Shown here piece after piece: positions 63,943 to 64,000 of a stretch of 64,000 nt of DNA. The position numbers and the translations under genes are program-made. Every line of letters starts with the position of its first letter. Position 1 is the first letter of the stretch. The stretch covers positions 32,799 through 96,798 of the forward strand of contig DAITSJ010000012.1 in the NCBI GenBank assembly GCA_036843405.1, read 5' to 3'. The notes below the pieces were generated by a model that was given only the letters and a program-made list of their open reading frames with translations, ran no database searches and was not told the origin of the DNA. Origin of the DNA: DGNJ01 sp002388905 (lineage in GTDB: Bacteria; Pseudomonadota; Gammaproteobacteria; Pseudomonadales; Porticoccaceae).

Positions 63943-64000
63943 GGTCGCGTTGACTCATAGCAAAAGGTTACCGAGGCCTGCGTAGATTCAGAGACGTTGC

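Overview
The window looks like a chromosome segment of a heterotrophic gammaproteobacterium. The ihfB-lapA-pyrF order at the left edge, RNA polymerase and ribosomal signals of the E. coli type, a methylmalonyl-CoA branch, hflK-hflC, and a tRNA-Arg(ACG) nearly identical to that of enteric bacteria all point that way. No gene allows a firm genus call. Most of the window is GC-rich. Parts of 4.4-8.4 kb and of the 41.5-59.2 kb island are visibly more AT-rich.

Layout. (1) 1-1.6 kb: end of ihfB, lapA, pyrF and a ComEA-type helix-hairpin-helix protein. (2) 1.8-13.0 kb: an unusual tightly overlapping gene string. It holds a ThDP-dependent enzyme, two small proteins with the citrate-synthase/citryl-CoA-lyase fold whose catalytic residues are lost, a TonB-dependent receptor, a secreted ABC-type binding protein and a 1479-residue sensor that joins histidine kinase, three receiver domains, Hpt, GGDEF and EAL. 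(3) 13.1-21.5 kb: the complete propionyl-CoA to succinyl-CoA operon (mutase, carboxylase beta and alpha, MeaB, epimerase) with a divergent AraC-type regulator. (4) 21.8-31.8 kb: DUF72 protein, stand-alone ATP-dependent DNA ligase, erythromycin-esterase-like protein, glutamate dehydrogenase family enzyme, monomeric aconitase, a degenerate histidine kinase and a secreted sorbosone-dehydrogenase-like protein. (5) 32-41.1 kb: a MITE just upstream of an hpf-like gene, a quinone oxidoreductase, small unknown genes, a DoxX-pirin-AzoR cluster with a divergent LysR regulator, a decayed duplicate segment, and hflK-hflC.

(6) 41455-59192 is a genomic island of about 17.7 kb, integrated in the 3' half of tRNA-Asn(GTT) and bounded by a perfect 50-bp direct repeat. 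A tyrosine integrase lies next to the intact tRNA. The island carries a five-gene defence operon: hsdR, hsdM, hsdS, a 1584-residue DUF4011-helicase-Vsr-like protein and a NucS/DUF91-like nuclease with a probable PUA/EVE-like C-terminal part. It also carries mobile-element housekeeping genes: a LPD1-type zincin, RadC, a RepA-like ATPase beside iteron-like repeats, and an HTH protein. (7) 59.2-64 kb: tRNA-Asn, clpB with a probable sigma-32 promoter, dodecin, a transglutaminase-like protein and tRNA-Arg.

The two strongest candidates for undescribed biology are the ThDP enzyme with its pair of pseudo-citrate-synthases (linked to the TonB/binding-protein/c-di-GMP sensor genes), and the fusion of a type I restriction operon with a DUF4011-helicase-Vsr protein and a NucS-like nuclease in one overlapping transcription unit.
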